The position numbers and the translations under genes are program-made. DNA of 64,000 nt from Rugamonas sp045984285 (GTDB taxonomy: Bacteria; Pseudomonadota; Gammaproteobacteria; Burkholderiales; Burkholderiaceae_D): contig NZ_JBJQIK030000001.1 of the NCBI RefSeq assembly GCF_045984285.3, positions 310,001-374,000 of the forward strand, in the 5' to 3' direction. This document shows, piece after piece, positions 8,857-17,145 of this stretch (positions are counted from its first letter, which is position 1; each line of letters starts with the position of its first letter). Below the pieces are notes generated by a model. It saw nothing but the letters and a program-made list of their open reading frames with translations, was not told where the DNA came from and did no database searches.

Positions 8857-10076
8857 GTCCGTTCAATCTCAATCGTCGGGTCGAGGAAGGCCGAGCCCTC
8901 GAAGTGCGGACGGCTCATGTTCACCACGGTGAACACCAGCGCCAGGTCGCGCCATTCGTAGTTGTTGACGAGGTGGGTCTCGGTGCTGACGATGGCCGTG
9001 GCCACGGAATAGGTGCCGGCGCCCAGGTTGGCCGGGAAGGCGAAGCGGTATACCACTTCTTCGCCGGCCCGCATATCGTCCAGCGGCAGCTGCTTCAGGT
9101 GGGTGTTGGTGCCGAACATGGGCTGGCCCAGGCGGTCCTTGATCATATAGCCCAGCACCATGCGCGGAATCGGCGCGTTCACGCGCACTGTTACCTGCAA
9201 GGTGACGGGCGCCGCCACGTCGATCACTTCCACGCGCTCGCCCGCCTCGTTCAGCAGCGCGATATCGGCCACCGTGGCTTCGCCGGTGCCGGACACGGTC
9301 TGCACCTTGCCGATGCTGGTGCCGGCCTGGCGCACGGTCTGGTTCTCGCGCTCGGCGATCATGGCATTGTAGTAGTCCATGATCTCTTCCGGCGGGCCCT
9401 GGCGCGACAGCTTGCCGCCGTCCAGCAGGATGGCGCGGTCGCACACGGACTGGATGGCCTGCTTGTCGTGCGACACCAGCAGCAGCGTGGTGCCCTGGCG
9501 CCGGTAGTTGCGGATGCGCTCGAAGCTCTTGTGCTGGAAGTAGGTATCGCCCACCGACAGCGCTTCGTCCACGATCAGGATATCCGGGCGGCGCGCGGTG
9601 GCCACGCTGAAGGCCAATCGCATCTGCATGCCGCTGGAGTACACGCGTACCGGCTGGTCGATGTATTCGCCGATTTCGGCGAAGGCTTCGATCTCCGGCA
9701 TCAGCGTGCTGATCTCTTCCACGCGCATGCCGAGCAGCTGGCCCGCCATGTAAACGTTCTGGCGCCCCGTGAAATCGGGATGGAAGCCCATGCCCAGTTC
9801 CAGCAGCGCCGCCACCGTGCCCTGCATGGCCACGCTGCCCGTGGTGGGCTGGGTGGTGCCGGTGATCAGCTTCAGCAGCGTGCTCTTGCCCGCGCCGTTA
9901 ATGCCGATCAGGCCGACCGCCTCGCCGGGCGATACATGGAAGCTGATGTCGGACAGGATCCAGCGCAGGCGGTGCTGCGGGCCGCGGAAGGGCAGCACCC
10001 ATTCCACCAGCCGCGACCAGCGCGTCGGATACTGTTTATAGGCCTTGCCCAGTTGATTGACGACGATGCTGCCCAT
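8853..10076 (-). CDS. wzt: Polysaccharide ABC exporter, ATP-binding subunit with C-terminal domain
   Basis: 407 residues. The nucleotide-binding domain (about 1-250) has Walker A GINGAGKST (residues 58-66), signature YSSGMQMRLAFS and Walker B DILIVDEAL. Residues 270-407 form the extra beta-sandwich domain of Wzt proteins that bind a cap on the non-reducing end of the polymer before export. The start overlaps wzm as TGATG and the end overlaps the FkbM gene. With Wzm it moves finished, lipid-linked O-polysaccharide or capsule chains from the cytoplasm to the periplasm. The long C-terminal domain suggests that export here is coupled to chain-end recognition. Confidence 0.93.
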   Translation of the reverse strand: MGSIVVNQLGKAYKQYPTRWSRLVEWVLPFRGPQHRLRWILSDISFHVSPGEAVGLIGINGAGKSTLLKLITGTTQPTTGSVAMQGTVAALLELGMGFHPDFTGRQNVYMAGQLLGMRVEEISTLMPEIEAFAEIGEYIDQPVRVYSSGMQMRLAFSVATARRPDILIVDEALSVGDTYFQHKSFERIRNYRRQGTTLLLVSHDKQAIQSVCDRAILLDGGKLSRQGPPEEIMDYYNAMIAERENQTVRQAGTSIGKVQTVSGTGEATVADIALLNEAGERVEVIDVAAPVTLQVTVRVNAPIPRMVLGYMIKDRLGQPMFGTNTHLKQLPLDDMRAGEEVVYRFAFPANLGAGTYSVATAIVSTETHLVNNYEWRDLALVFTVVNMSRPHFEGSAFLDPTIEIERT

Positions 10077-10876
10077 CAGAGTTCATCCACCATTTCTCCG
10101 GCGCGCTTGCGGAACAGTTGCAGGCCCAGCATGCACAGCAGGATGGCGCAGACCAGCGCCGGCAGCAGGCCGGCCCAGTGCGGCGCGCGGCCGCTCACCA
10201 GCACGTCCTGGTAGGCGCCGATAATGGCCGCCATCGGGTTCCATGCCAGCAGCGGGCGCACCGGCTCCGGCAGGATGGAGGCCGGGTAGACGATGGGCGT
10301 CAGCCAGAACCAGAACTGGATGAAGATGGCGAAGAACTGGCCCACGTCGCGGAAGAACACATTGAGCACGCCCAGCACCAGGCCGAGGCCGATGGCGAAG
10401 GCGATCTGCAGCAGCAGCACCGGAATCACCGCGAGGAACACCCAGCCGGGGAAGTTGCCGGACACGATAAGGAAGGCCGTGAAGATGCCGAAGATGATGG
10501 CAAAATTCAGGCCCGCGTTCAGCACCACGATCACCGGCAGCGCAATGCGCGGGAAGCTGATTTTTTTCAGCAGGTTGGCCTGCTCCAGGAACATGGACTG
10601 GGCGCGCGCCGTAATCTCGGCGAACAGGCCCCAGGTCAGCACGCCCGCGCACAGGTAGATGCTGTAGGCCAGGCTGGAGTCCACGCCCGGCAGCTTGCTC
10701 TTCATGACCTGGGCGAAGATCACCGTGTACACCAGCACCATGGCGAGCGGGTTCAGCACCGTCCACGCCGCACCCAGCATGGTGTTGCGGTATTTGGCCT
10801 GGAATTCACGCTTGACGCTGCCCAGCACGAAGCCGCGGTAGGTCCACAGCGCGCGCAGCATGGAAGCACGGATCAT
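10076..10876 (-). CDS. wzm: Polysaccharide ABC exporter, permease subunit
   Basis: 266 residues with six predicted transmembrane helices. It shows the ABC-2 permease pattern, including KREFQAKYRNTMLGAAWTVL near the N-terminus and FFRDVGQFFAIFIQFWFW in the second half, which is typical of Wzm/KpsM/TagG. It is the first gene of the minus-strand polysaccharide operon that runs to position 1 and overlaps wzt by one base (TGATG). On the minus strand upstream, a perfect TTGACA hexamer lies at 10947-10952, but I could not find a convincing -10 at the right distance. It forms the transmembrane channel with Wzt. Confidence 0.93.
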   Translation of the reverse strand: MIRASMLRALWTYRGFVLGSVKREFQAKYRNTMLGAAWTVLNPLAMVLVYTVIFAQVMKSKLPGVDSSLAYSIYLCAGVLTWGLFAEITARAQSMFLEQANLLKKISFPRIALPVIVVLNAGLNFAIIFGIFTAFLIVSGNFPGWVFLAVIPVLLLQIAFAIGLGLVLGVLNVFFRDVGQFFAIFIQFWFWLTPIVYPASILPEPVRPLLAWNPMAAIIGAYQDVLVSGRAPHWAGLLPALVCAILLCMLGLQLFRKRAGEMVDEL

Positions 10877-11017
10877 GCGCCGCCTCCTTGCGAAACCGGC
10901 AAGTCAAAATGTGTCATCGGGGTGGAAGTGACAGACTAAAAATTGCTGTCAAGTAATAAGCGAAACCACGGATTATACCGTAGCGCGTTGCCAGCTTGGC
11001 ACTACCGTAACACCTTG

Positions 11018-11785
11018 TTACGCCGCGCCCTGCATCAGCTTCTCCAGCCCTTCGCGGTCGAGGATGATGAGCTTGTGCGAGTCTTTTTTGATAATACCCT
11101 GCTGCACCAGGGTCAGCAGCGCGCGGGTCACGGTCTCGCGGCTGGTATTGATCATATTGGCAATGTCCTGGTGGGTGGGCAGGTCTTCCACCACCTCGGC
11201 GCCATCGGGCTTTTTCTTGCGCATCAGGAACAGGTAGTTGTAGATGCGCTTGGTCGAATTATTAATGCTCAGCAGAGCACGGAATTCGGAATCGCGCTGG
11301 ATCTTCTGCGCCAGGTGCTGCAGCATCTGGCGCGCCACCGAAGGCGAGTGCGAGAACAGGTGCATGGCGGTGGGCGCGGGCAGGAAGGCGACCAGCACAT
11401 CGGTCAGGGCCACCACGGAGGCGGAGCGGGTGGAATTGTTGATCAGCGCGATCTCGCCGAAGAAGTCGCCGGGCGCCAGCATGCGCAGGCCGATGGCGCG
11501 GCCGTCTTCGGTAATGTCCACCACCTGCAGCTGGCCGGACAGCAGGAACAGCAGGCCGTCGCCGCTGCCGCCCTTGTGCAGCACTACCTCGCGCTTGCTG
11601 TGGCTGCGGATGCGGATGTCGGCTTTGACGCGCACGATCTCCTCGTCGCTCAGTTGCGACAGCAGCGGAATCTTGCGCAGATGGATGGTTACTGTGCCCC
11701 GCTTGCGCGGCTGTTCCGGCGCGGGAACCGCATCCGGCAGTTCGGGATTTCCGCCTTGGGGATCGATGGGATTGGTAGCCGACAT
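11018..11785 (-). CDS. Crp/Fnr family transcription regulator
   Basis: 255 residues. Residues 35-150 are a cyclic-nucleotide-binding-like domain with FGEIALI (Gly110-Glu111) and RSAS (Arg120-Ser121), the positions that hold the cAMP ribose and phosphate in E. coli CRP. The C-terminal winged helix carries DIANMINTSRETVTRALL; Arg216, Glu217 and Arg221 match CRP Arg180, Glu181 and Arg185, which read TGTGA half-sites. No FNR-type cysteine cluster is seen. The Thr-Ser pair that CRP uses to touch the adenine is not obvious. It is the last gene of an operon whose first gene is an adenylate cyclase, 13 nt after the VanZ-like gene. I infer a cAMP-responsive activator of the nearby surface-layer genes. 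Confidence 0.92.
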   Translation of the reverse strand: MSATNPIDPQGGNPELPDAVPAPEQPRKRGTVTIHLRKIPLLSQLSDEEIVRVKADIRIRSHSKREVVLHKGGSGDGLLFLLSGQLQVVDITEDGRAIGLRMLAPGDFFGEIALINNSTRSASVVALTDVLVAFLPAPTAMHLFSHSPSVARQMLQHLAQKIQRDSEFRALLSINNSTKRIYNYLFLMRKKKPDGAEVVEDLPTHQDIANMINTSRETVTRALLTLVQQGIIKKDSHKLIILDREGLEKLMQGAA

Positions 11786-11797
11786 GGCGCTATTCTA

Positions 11798-12142
11798 TCA
11801 AAGCAGGTTGCTGAGCCCGAACGCCGCCGTGGCGGCCGCGATGCCGGCGGCATTGGCCGCCATGTCGCGCCAGGAGAAGCCGCGGTCCGGCAGCAGCTGC
11901 TGCAGGCATTCGATCACCCAGCCCGCCAGCAGCAGGCCGCCCAGCCACCACAGGGCTTCGGTCCGGGTCTGGGCGATGCGCAGCGCCAGCGTGGTGAGCA
12001 CGGCGAAGGCGGCCGCGTGCATCAGCTTGTCGTTCGGCAGCGGCGGCAGCCAGCGGTTCGGCACCAGGCAGCCCAGCACCAGCGCCACCAGGAAGGCCAG
12101 GAACAGCGCCAGCTCCCAGTGCGCCATCAAGTCATGCAGCAA
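11798..12142 (-). CDS. VanZ-like membrane protein
   Basis: 114 residues, four hydrophobic helices, with NDKLMHAAAFAVLTTLAL and GFSWRDMAANAAGI, the conserved pieces of VanZ-like proteins. The family is widespread and named after a teicoplanin-resistance accessory protein; its biochemical role is not settled. The start codon directly abuts the stop of the TPR/barrel gene and the regulator follows after 12 nt, so it is surely in the same operon. Here it may serve envelope sensing or assembly, but nothing in the sequence proves this. Confidence 0.82.
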   Translation of the reverse strand: MLHDLMAHWELALFLAFLVALVLGCLVPNRWLPPLPNDKLMHAAAFAVLTTLALRIAQTRTEALWWLGGLLLAGWVIECLQQLLPDRGFSWRDMAANAAGIAAATAAFGLSNLL

Positions 12143-13372
12143 TTACAAGCCCATCCACTGCCAGCTGATCTGCAACTGGCGGTTGTTGTACTGGAAGATA
12201 GAAATGTTTTCCTTGTTGCGCACATCGCGCACTTCCACCTGCAGGTTCTGGTTGCGCGACAGCGGATAGTTGACGCTGGCGCGCAGCACATGCGATTTCT
12301 GGTCGCGCACCTGGTCGATCAGGCCCGGCGCATAGGCGGTCTGGCCGCGCCAGGTCTGGCGCGTGAAGCCCAGTTCGCCGCTCACTTCGTTCGGCCAGCG
12401 GTGGCGGTACAGCAGGTTGGTGAGCGTGCCGTGGCGGTCGCCGCCAGGACGGTTGGCCGTGGCGTGGTCGTTCAGCAGGCCGAAGCCGGCGCTCGCATAA
12501 TGGGCGCCCGCGCGGTAGGTGAACTGGCCACGCAGGTCCATCGTGTTGCCGCGGAAATTGGTCAGCGTGATGTAATCCACGTGGGTGAAGCCGGCCGTCA
12601 CATTGAACTGCAGGCTGCGCGGCAGGGGCAGCGGCGGGCCGATATTGGCCTGCACCGAGGCCTGGCGCTGGTAGTAATGGCCGCCCAGCGTCATCAGGCC
12701 CAGGGTGCCGGACGTGCGCAAGGTCCATTTGCCGAAGCGCCAGGGCGACTCCACGCCGGCGAACAGGGTGGCGCTGTCGTAATCGTGCAGGCGGTCGTAG
12801 CGGCGGCCCTGGAACTGCACGAACAGGCTGCTGCCGTTGGCCGTGATGTCGCGCAGGTAGTCGCCGGTAAATTGCAGGTACTGGTCGTGCTGCGGCAGGA
12901 ATTCGGGCAGCAGGATCAGGTCGTCCGACCCCGGTTGCGGCTGGTAGACCGCGCTGTTGGCGCCCTGGTTCACGTTCTGCTCGATGCCGCGGCCGGCCGC
13001 CAGCATGTACTGGCTGCGCGCTTCCCAGCGGTCGCAGCGCTGGGCCCGCGCCTCGTCGATCAGTTTCTGGATTTCCGGCGGCGGCGCGAACTGCTGTTCG
13101 ATATTGGCGAACAGGCGTTCGGCCTCGGCCCGGTAGCCCAGGCTGCACTGCAGCAGGGCAAGGTCGAGCCAGGCGCCCGCGTGCAGCGGTTCCTGCTCGA
13201 TCACGCGCTTCAGCGTGTCGCTGGCGTCGGTGCGGCGGCCTTCCGCGATCGACTGCAGGGCAGCACGGTACAGTTCCTGTGGGTCGGACGCCGGCGGCAC
13301 CTCGTCTTCGGCGCGGGCGCCGTTGCACAGGGCGAGCAGCAGCAGGCCGCCAAGCCAGAACGACCGGTTCAT
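12143..13372 (-). CDS. TPR protein with predicted outer-membrane beta-barrel
   Basis: 409 residues. An N-terminal signal peptide (hydrophobic core LGGLLLLALCNG, cleavage likely after ARA) is followed by about 100 residues of tetratricopeptide-like helices (AALQSIAEGRRTDASDTLKR; LDLALLQCSLGYRAEAERLF). From about 125 to the end come amphipathic beta strands, many ending in aromatic residues, and the protein finishes QISWQWMGL, typical of outer-membrane barrels. The architecture resembles surface-exposed TPR-barrel proteins that help surface-protein assembly, but identity is not assignable. It overlaps the cyclase stop by 4 nt (ATGA). It could physically connect the outer membrane with the CHASE2 sensor; this is inference. 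Confidence 0.75.
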   Translation of the reverse strand: MNRSFWLGGLLLLALCNGARAEDEVPPASDPQELYRAALQSIAEGRRTDASDTLKRVIEQEPLHAGAWLDLALLQCSLGYRAEAERLFANIEQQFAPPPEIQKLIDEARAQRCDRWEARSQYMLAAGRGIEQNVNQGANSAVYQPQPGSDDLILLPEFLPQHDQYLQFTGDYLRDITANGSSLFVQFQGRRYDRLHDYDSATLFAGVESPWRFGKWTLRTSGTLGLMTLGGHYYQRQASVQANIGPPLPLPRSLQFNVTAGFTHVDYITLTNFRGNTMDLRGQFTYRAGAHYASAGFGLLNDHATANRPGGDRHGTLTNLLYRHRWPNEVSGELGFTRQTWRGQTAYAPGLIDQVRDQKSHVLRASVNYPLSRNQNLQVEVRDVRNKENISIFQYNNRQLQISWQWMGL

Positions 13373-15252
13373 GCGCGCCTTTCCGTGGCGCCGGGAGTGC
13401 TTGTCACTACTGCATCCATGCTGGGGGCTATCGTGTATAAGGTGGCAGGCTTTTCCTTGCCGCGCAGCAGGCGTTCGCCGAGCAGCAGGAACTGGTGGCG
13501 CCGCGCGCGGGCCACCGTGCCGGCGCCAACGATCACATCGTATGGATAGTCGCGCGCGGCCTGTTCGAGGCGGGAAGCGGTGTTGACGCTATCGCCCACA
13601 GCGGTATAAATACTGCGGAAGCTGGTGCCGAAATCGCCTGCCATGGCCGGCCCGCTTTCTATGCCGATGCGCACCCGCAGCGGCGCGAAGCCGGCGGCCA
13701 CGCGCTGCGCGCTCAACACTTGCACGCGGCGCACGATATCACGCGCCGCTTCCAGTGCCAAGTCGGCGTGTGCTTCCTGTGCCAAAGGTGCGCCCCAAAA
13801 TGCCACCAGGCCGTCGCCGGTGTACTTGTCCAGCGTGCCCTGCTTGTCGATCACGGGCGCCGTCAGGCAGGCCAGGAAGGTGCTGGTCAGGGCGGCGCCT
13901 TCTTCCACCGGCAAGGACTCCACATGGCTGGTATAGCCCTGCATATCGGCGATCAGGGTGGTGACGTCGAGGTGGCGCGGAGTCAGCGGATCCTTCAGGT
14001 CGCGCCGCAGCAGTTCCTGCACCACCGAGGGCGCCACGTACTGGCGCAGCGTATGCAGCAGGCTGCGCGAGCGGCGCTGCGCCAGCTGCCACTGGAAGGG
14101 CACGGCCACGGCCAGCAGGAACAGCAGGCTGGCCAGCGGCCCGGTCGTCACCAGCAGCTCGTCGTGCGGCACGATCCACGCCGCCAGCAGCAGCCATGCG
14201 AGGGCGCTCAGGCCCAGCATTGCAGTGCCCGCAACAGCCGACAGGCGCGGCAGGGCAAAGCTGGCCAGGGCCGTGGCCAGCAGGGCGAACAGGACGGCGA
14301 GCACCCGGCCCGGCCAGGGGGCGGGCGCCAGGCCGGCCTGGCGGTCGAGCAGGGTGCTCAGCACCGTGGCCTGCACCCCCAGGCCGGGACGGTTGGCGGC
14401 CAGCGGCGTGGTCACGCGGTCGGCCAGCCCCAGCGAGGAAGAGCCCACCACAACGTAGCGGCCCGCCGCGCTGGCCGGGTCGATCGCCTGCTTCAGGATG
14501 TCGGCGGCGGACACCACGGTATAGGCACTCCAGTCGCGCTGGTAGCGGATTCGGGCCAGCGTGCTGCCGGGCTGCTGCGGCACCGGCTGCCCGCTGCAGC
14601 AGGACAGCAGGGCGAGCTGCAGCGTGGGATAGGCCCGGCCTTCGAAGGTGGTCAGCAGTGCAATGCGGCGCAGGGTGCCGTCGGCATCCGGAATGAAGCC
14701 GATATTGCCGACATGGGCAGCGCCCGCCAGGCCTGCATGGTTGCCGATATAGCCGGTGGCGGCCGGGGCGTCCGGCGGCACGGCGGCGGTTTGCGGCAGG
14801 GCGCCGGCCAGTACGCCTTCGCGCAGCGGCTCGGGACGGGTGTTGTTGAAATCGAAGGCCTGGGGCAGCACCAGCGGCGCATGGGCCGCCAGCAGCGCCA
14901 GGCGCTGGTCGCCGGCGGCATCGGCCGGGCGCGGCAGCACGATGTCGAGCGCCACCCCGCGTGCCTGGTAGTTATCCAGCAGGATTTCCATCAGGTCGGC
15001 CAGGCGGGCGCGTGGCCAGGGCCAGGGACCCAGGCTGGCCATGCTGCTCTCGTCGATATCGACCACCAGCACGCGCGGTTCGGGTGCCGCGCCGACCTGC
15101 AGGCGCAGGAACTGGTCGCGCAGCCATTCATCGCCGAACCAGGACTGGCCAGGAATGGCCTGCCACTGCGGCCAGGCCGTCAGCAGCACGGCCGCCAGCG
15201 CAATCGCGAGGCGGATCAGCTGGACAGGAGCGAGGGCAGCGGGCAATTTCAT
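13369..15252 (-). CDS. CHASE2-domain class III adenylate cyclase
   Basis: 627 residues. One N-terminal membrane helix, a periplasmic CHASE2 sensor (about 40-310; VLVVDIDESSMASLGPWPWPR is typical), three membrane helices (about 320-395), then a cytoplasmic class III cyclase domain (about 425-600). Catalytic features are intact: metal-binding Asp436 (LIADMQGYT) and Asp480 (KYTGDGLVAFWG), with Lys476 and the VGDSVNTASRLE segment. The Lys points to ATP rather than GTP, so cAMP is the expected product. It is the first gene of a four-gene operon ending in a Crp/Fnr regulator. A TATAAT -10 hexamer lies upstream at 15275-15280 on the minus strand. The signal sensed by CHASE2 domains is unknown. Confidence 0.93.
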   Translation of the reverse strand: MKLPAALAPVQLIRLAIALAAVLLTAWPQWQAIPGQSWFGDEWLRDQFLRLQVGAAPEPRVLVVDIDESSMASLGPWPWPRARLADLMEILLDNYQARGVALDIVLPRPADAAGDQRLALLAAHAPLVLPQAFDFNNTRPEPLREGVLAGALPQTAAVPPDAPAATGYIGNHAGLAGAAHVGNIGFIPDADGTLRRIALLTTFEGRAYPTLQLALLSCCSGQPVPQQPGSTLARIRYQRDWSAYTVVSAADILKQAIDPASAAGRYVVVGSSSLGLADRVTTPLAANRPGLGVQATVLSTLLDRQAGLAPAPWPGRVLAVLFALLATALASFALPRLSAVAGTAMLGLSALAWLLLAAWIVPHDELLVTTGPLASLLFLLAVAVPFQWQLAQRRSRSLLHTLRQYVAPSVVQELLRRDLKDPLTPRHLDVTTLIADMQGYTSHVESLPVEEGAALTSTFLACLTAPVIDKQGTLDKYTGDGLVAFWGAPLAQEAHADLALEAARDIVRRVQVLSAQRVAAGFAPLRVRIGIESGPAMAGDFGTSFRSIYTAVGDSVNTASRLEQAARDYPYDVIVGAGTVARARRHQFLLLGERLLRGKEKPATLYTIAPSMDAVVTSTPGATERRA

Positions 15253-15274
15253 TCGGTCAGTGCAGAAAAGACAA

Positions 15275-15280
15275 ATTATA
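15275..15280 (-). promoter_or_regulatory. Candidate -10 box of the cyclase operon
   Basis: A perfect TATAAT on the minus strand, 23 nt upstream of the cyclase ATG, with no good -35 hexamer at the usual distance. A single TGTGA half-site (15296-15300, plus strand) sits near where the -35 would be. This suggests activator dependence or autoregulation, but the second half-site is not recognisable. Confidence 0.5.
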
Positions 15281-15366
15281 TCTTAATTGCAACACTGTGA
15301 CTGTGGACAACACTTATTGATACAAGATGTAAAGATAAGGGAAGCCTTGCAGAAAATCAGTAACAA

Positions 15367-15382
15367 TGTGATGGTCGTCACG
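15367..15382. promoter_or_regulatory. CRP-like binding site upstream of the FecR-domain gene
   Basis: TGTGA-N6-TCACG, one mismatch from the CRP consensus palindrome TGTGA-N6-TCACA. Its centre is 28.5 bp upstream of CATACT (15403-15408), a plausible -10, which gives the class II activator geometry (site centred near -41). The FecR-domain gene starts at 15433. It is one of three such sites in this region. Confidence 0.65.
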
Positions 15383-15432
15383 GCAGGTCTTGTCCTGTGC
15401 GGCATACTTCAGGCAAAAGGGGAACTTCTATC

Positions 15433-16743
15433 ATGCTGCGTCAATCATTCTTCATCGCTGCGCTGGCGCTCTGTGCGCAACAGGCCGCTGCTGCCGAGGC
15501 AGGGAAGATCATTTTTGTCGCCGGTTCCGCCCAGGTCGCCGAGAAATCCGCGCAACAGGGCGCGGCGGTCCAGGAAGGCGCGCTGCTGAGCACCGGCGCC
15601 GATGGCTATATCTATGTCAAAACGGTGGACAACGGCCTGTTCATCCTGCGCCCGAACACGAAGGCGCGCATCGCGGCCTACCACGTGGACCGCGCCAACC
15701 CGTCCAATACCCGCGTCAAGCTGGAACTGCTGGGCGGCGTGGTGCGCAGCCAGTCCGGCGAGGCCGTGAAGCAGGCCCGCCAGAACTTCCGTTTCAATAC
15801 GCCGGTGGCCGCCATCGGCGTGCGCGGCACTGATTTTACCGTGTTTGCCGACCGCGACACGGCGCGCGTGGCGGTGGTGTCCGGCGCCATCACGATGAGC
15901 GGCTTCGGCGGCTCCTGCAGCCCGGACGGCAGCGGTCCCTGTGAAGGCGCGACGGCGCGCGAACTGTCGGCCGGCCAGAAGGGCCAGCTGCTGCAGGTCA
16001 GCCGCGGCCAGGCCGCGCCCCAGCTGTTGCAGAGCGGCGCGCTGGCGCCGGACGTGTTGGTGCCGCCGCGTGCCGACGAGCCGGTGGCCAAGGCCGGCGG
16101 CGTGGAGCCCAGCCTGGAGCCGCTGAAAGTCGGCAACCTGGCGGTGCAGGTGCAGCTGAATAACAACCCCGGCGTCAGCGGTCCGTCGACCGAGAAGCCA
16201 CCGGTGGTCACGCCGCCGCCGGTGGTGGAAACTGGTGCGCCATATAAGGAAATCAGCTGGGGCCGCTGGCAGGCATACGCCGACAAACCAGCTAACTCGG
16301 CGGTTGGTAAAGTCGGCGCCGACCGCATTGCCCTGAACGAGGTCTACGCTTTGTTCCGCAGTAATACGGGCGCTGACTACGCCGTCCCTGAAAAAGGCAG
16401 TATTGGCTTCTCCCTGGCCTCGGGGGAAGCATCGGTACGCAATACCCTGACCCAGGCCCGGAGCTCGGCCAGTATCGAAAACGCGCAGCTCGCGGTTGAC
16501 TTCGGCAAGGCCAGCTTCACCACCAGCTTCGATGCGATCCACGAATCCGAGCGCTACAAGATGGCCTCGACGGGCATGCTGGCAAAAGACGGCGTATTCA
16601 GTTCGACCAATCGCTTCACCAGTGACAATAATATGACGGTGACTGGCGCGCTGAATGCGGATTCCGCAGCGTATTTGTTCCAGGGTTTGTTGAATGACCG
16701 GAAGGTTATATCCGGCGCCACCACATGGAACGCCGTGAAGTAA
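15433..16743 (+). CDS. FecR-domain secreted/periplasmic protein
   Basis: 436 residues from the ATG at 15433, chosen because it gives a clean signal peptide (FFIAALALCAQQAAA, cut before AEAGKI). Residues 25-150 form a FecR-like beta domain with the hallmark NTPVAAIGVRGTDFTVF. The rest is a low-complexity Pro/Val linker (about 235-265) and a C-terminal domain without recognised family. Unlike classical FecR it has no N-terminal cytoplasmic anti-sigma part, so it probably acts in the periplasm or at the outer membrane. It is divergent from the cyclase operon across a 180-bp spacer with a CRP-like site. Proteins of this type are often linked to CHASE2 cyclases; a sensory or accessory role for the same circuit is inferred. 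Confidence 0.82.
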   Translation: MLRQSFFIAALALCAQQAAAAEAGKIIFVAGSAQVAEKSAQQGAAVQEGALLSTGADGYIYVKTVDNGLFILRPNTKARIAAYHVDRANPSNTRVKLELLGGVVRSQSGEAVKQARQNFRFNTPVAAIGVRGTDFTVFADRDTARVAVVSGAITMSGFGGSCSPDGSGPCEGATARELSAGQKGQLLQVSRGQAAPQLLQSGALAPDVLVPPRADEPVAKAGGVEPSLEPLKVGNLAVQVQLNNNPGVSGPSTEKPPVVTPPPVVETGAPYKEISWGRWQAYADKPANSAVGKVGADRIALNEVYALFRSNTGADYAVPEKGSIGFSLASGEASVRNTLTQARSSASIENAQLAVDFGKASFTTSFDAIHESERYKMASTGMLAKDGVFSSTNRFTSDNNMTVTGALNADSAAYLFQGLLNDRKVISGATTWNAVK

Positions 16744-16784
16744 AAAGCATCGCATAAAACGCCAGTACCCTTATACCGCGTCTG

Positions 16785-16822
16785 CACCCTATAGGCTGAA
16801 AGGCCTATGGGGTGTTTTGTTT
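16785..16822 (+). terminator. Rho-independent terminator after the FecR-domain gene
   Basis: Twelve-base arms (16785-16796 and 16803-16814) pair with one G-U wobble around a six-base loop and are followed by TTTTGTTT. It separates the FecR-domain gene from the S-layer-like gene, so the latter must have its own promoter. Confidence 0.85.
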
Positions 16823-17145
16823 GCTGGGGCGCGCTAATAATATGGGCGTGAACATTGGAGAGAATTCGGGCAAAGACTTGCGGAACTCATCTTATTATCG
16901 ACGCTGAGGCATTCTTACAAATCGCCACAGAAATTCCGTTGCATTCCTGATTAGGCTTCGCCATAATGGCCCGCGTGGTAATTTCTGTCGCTTTTTAGCA
17001 AAGAAAGAGACGATATAGACGCGAAATTGTGACGGCTGTCACATTTCACTTCCATGTCTTCTGCCATGATTCGATACGCATTCTTACGTTCACGTGAGTG
17101 TGATCGAACAGTTCAATTTCGAAATTTTTCTAGGAGCTTCATACA
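16823..17145 (+). promoter_or_regulatory. Promoter and leader region of the S-layer-like gene
   Basis: AT-richer gene-free stretch of 323 bp. It contains the CRP-like palindrome at 17028-17043, a -10-like CATGAT at 17065-17070, and a strong ribosome site AGGAG at 17132-17136, nine bases before the ATG. The predicted leader would be about 70 nt. No open reading frame of note and no other structure was recognised in 16823-17020. Confidence 0.6.
17028..17043. promoter_or_regulatory. CRP-like binding site upstream of the S-layer-like gene
   Basis: Perfect consensus TGTGA-N6-TCACA. The centre lies 29.5 bp from the first base of CATGAT (17065-17070), again the class II activator spacing. This is the best match of the three sites and precedes the gene with the strongest high-expression codon bias in the window. 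Confidence 0.75.

Noticed and set aside
10912..10933. TGTCA-N12-TGACA inverted repeat upstream of wzm
   Set aside because: The spacing does not fit a Crp/Fnr site (N6) and only five bases per arm match, which is expected by chance.
15296..15311. TGTGA-N6-ACAAC as a fourth CRP-like site near the cyclase promoter
   Set aside because: Only one half matches; kept as a note in the promoter entry but not counted as a site.
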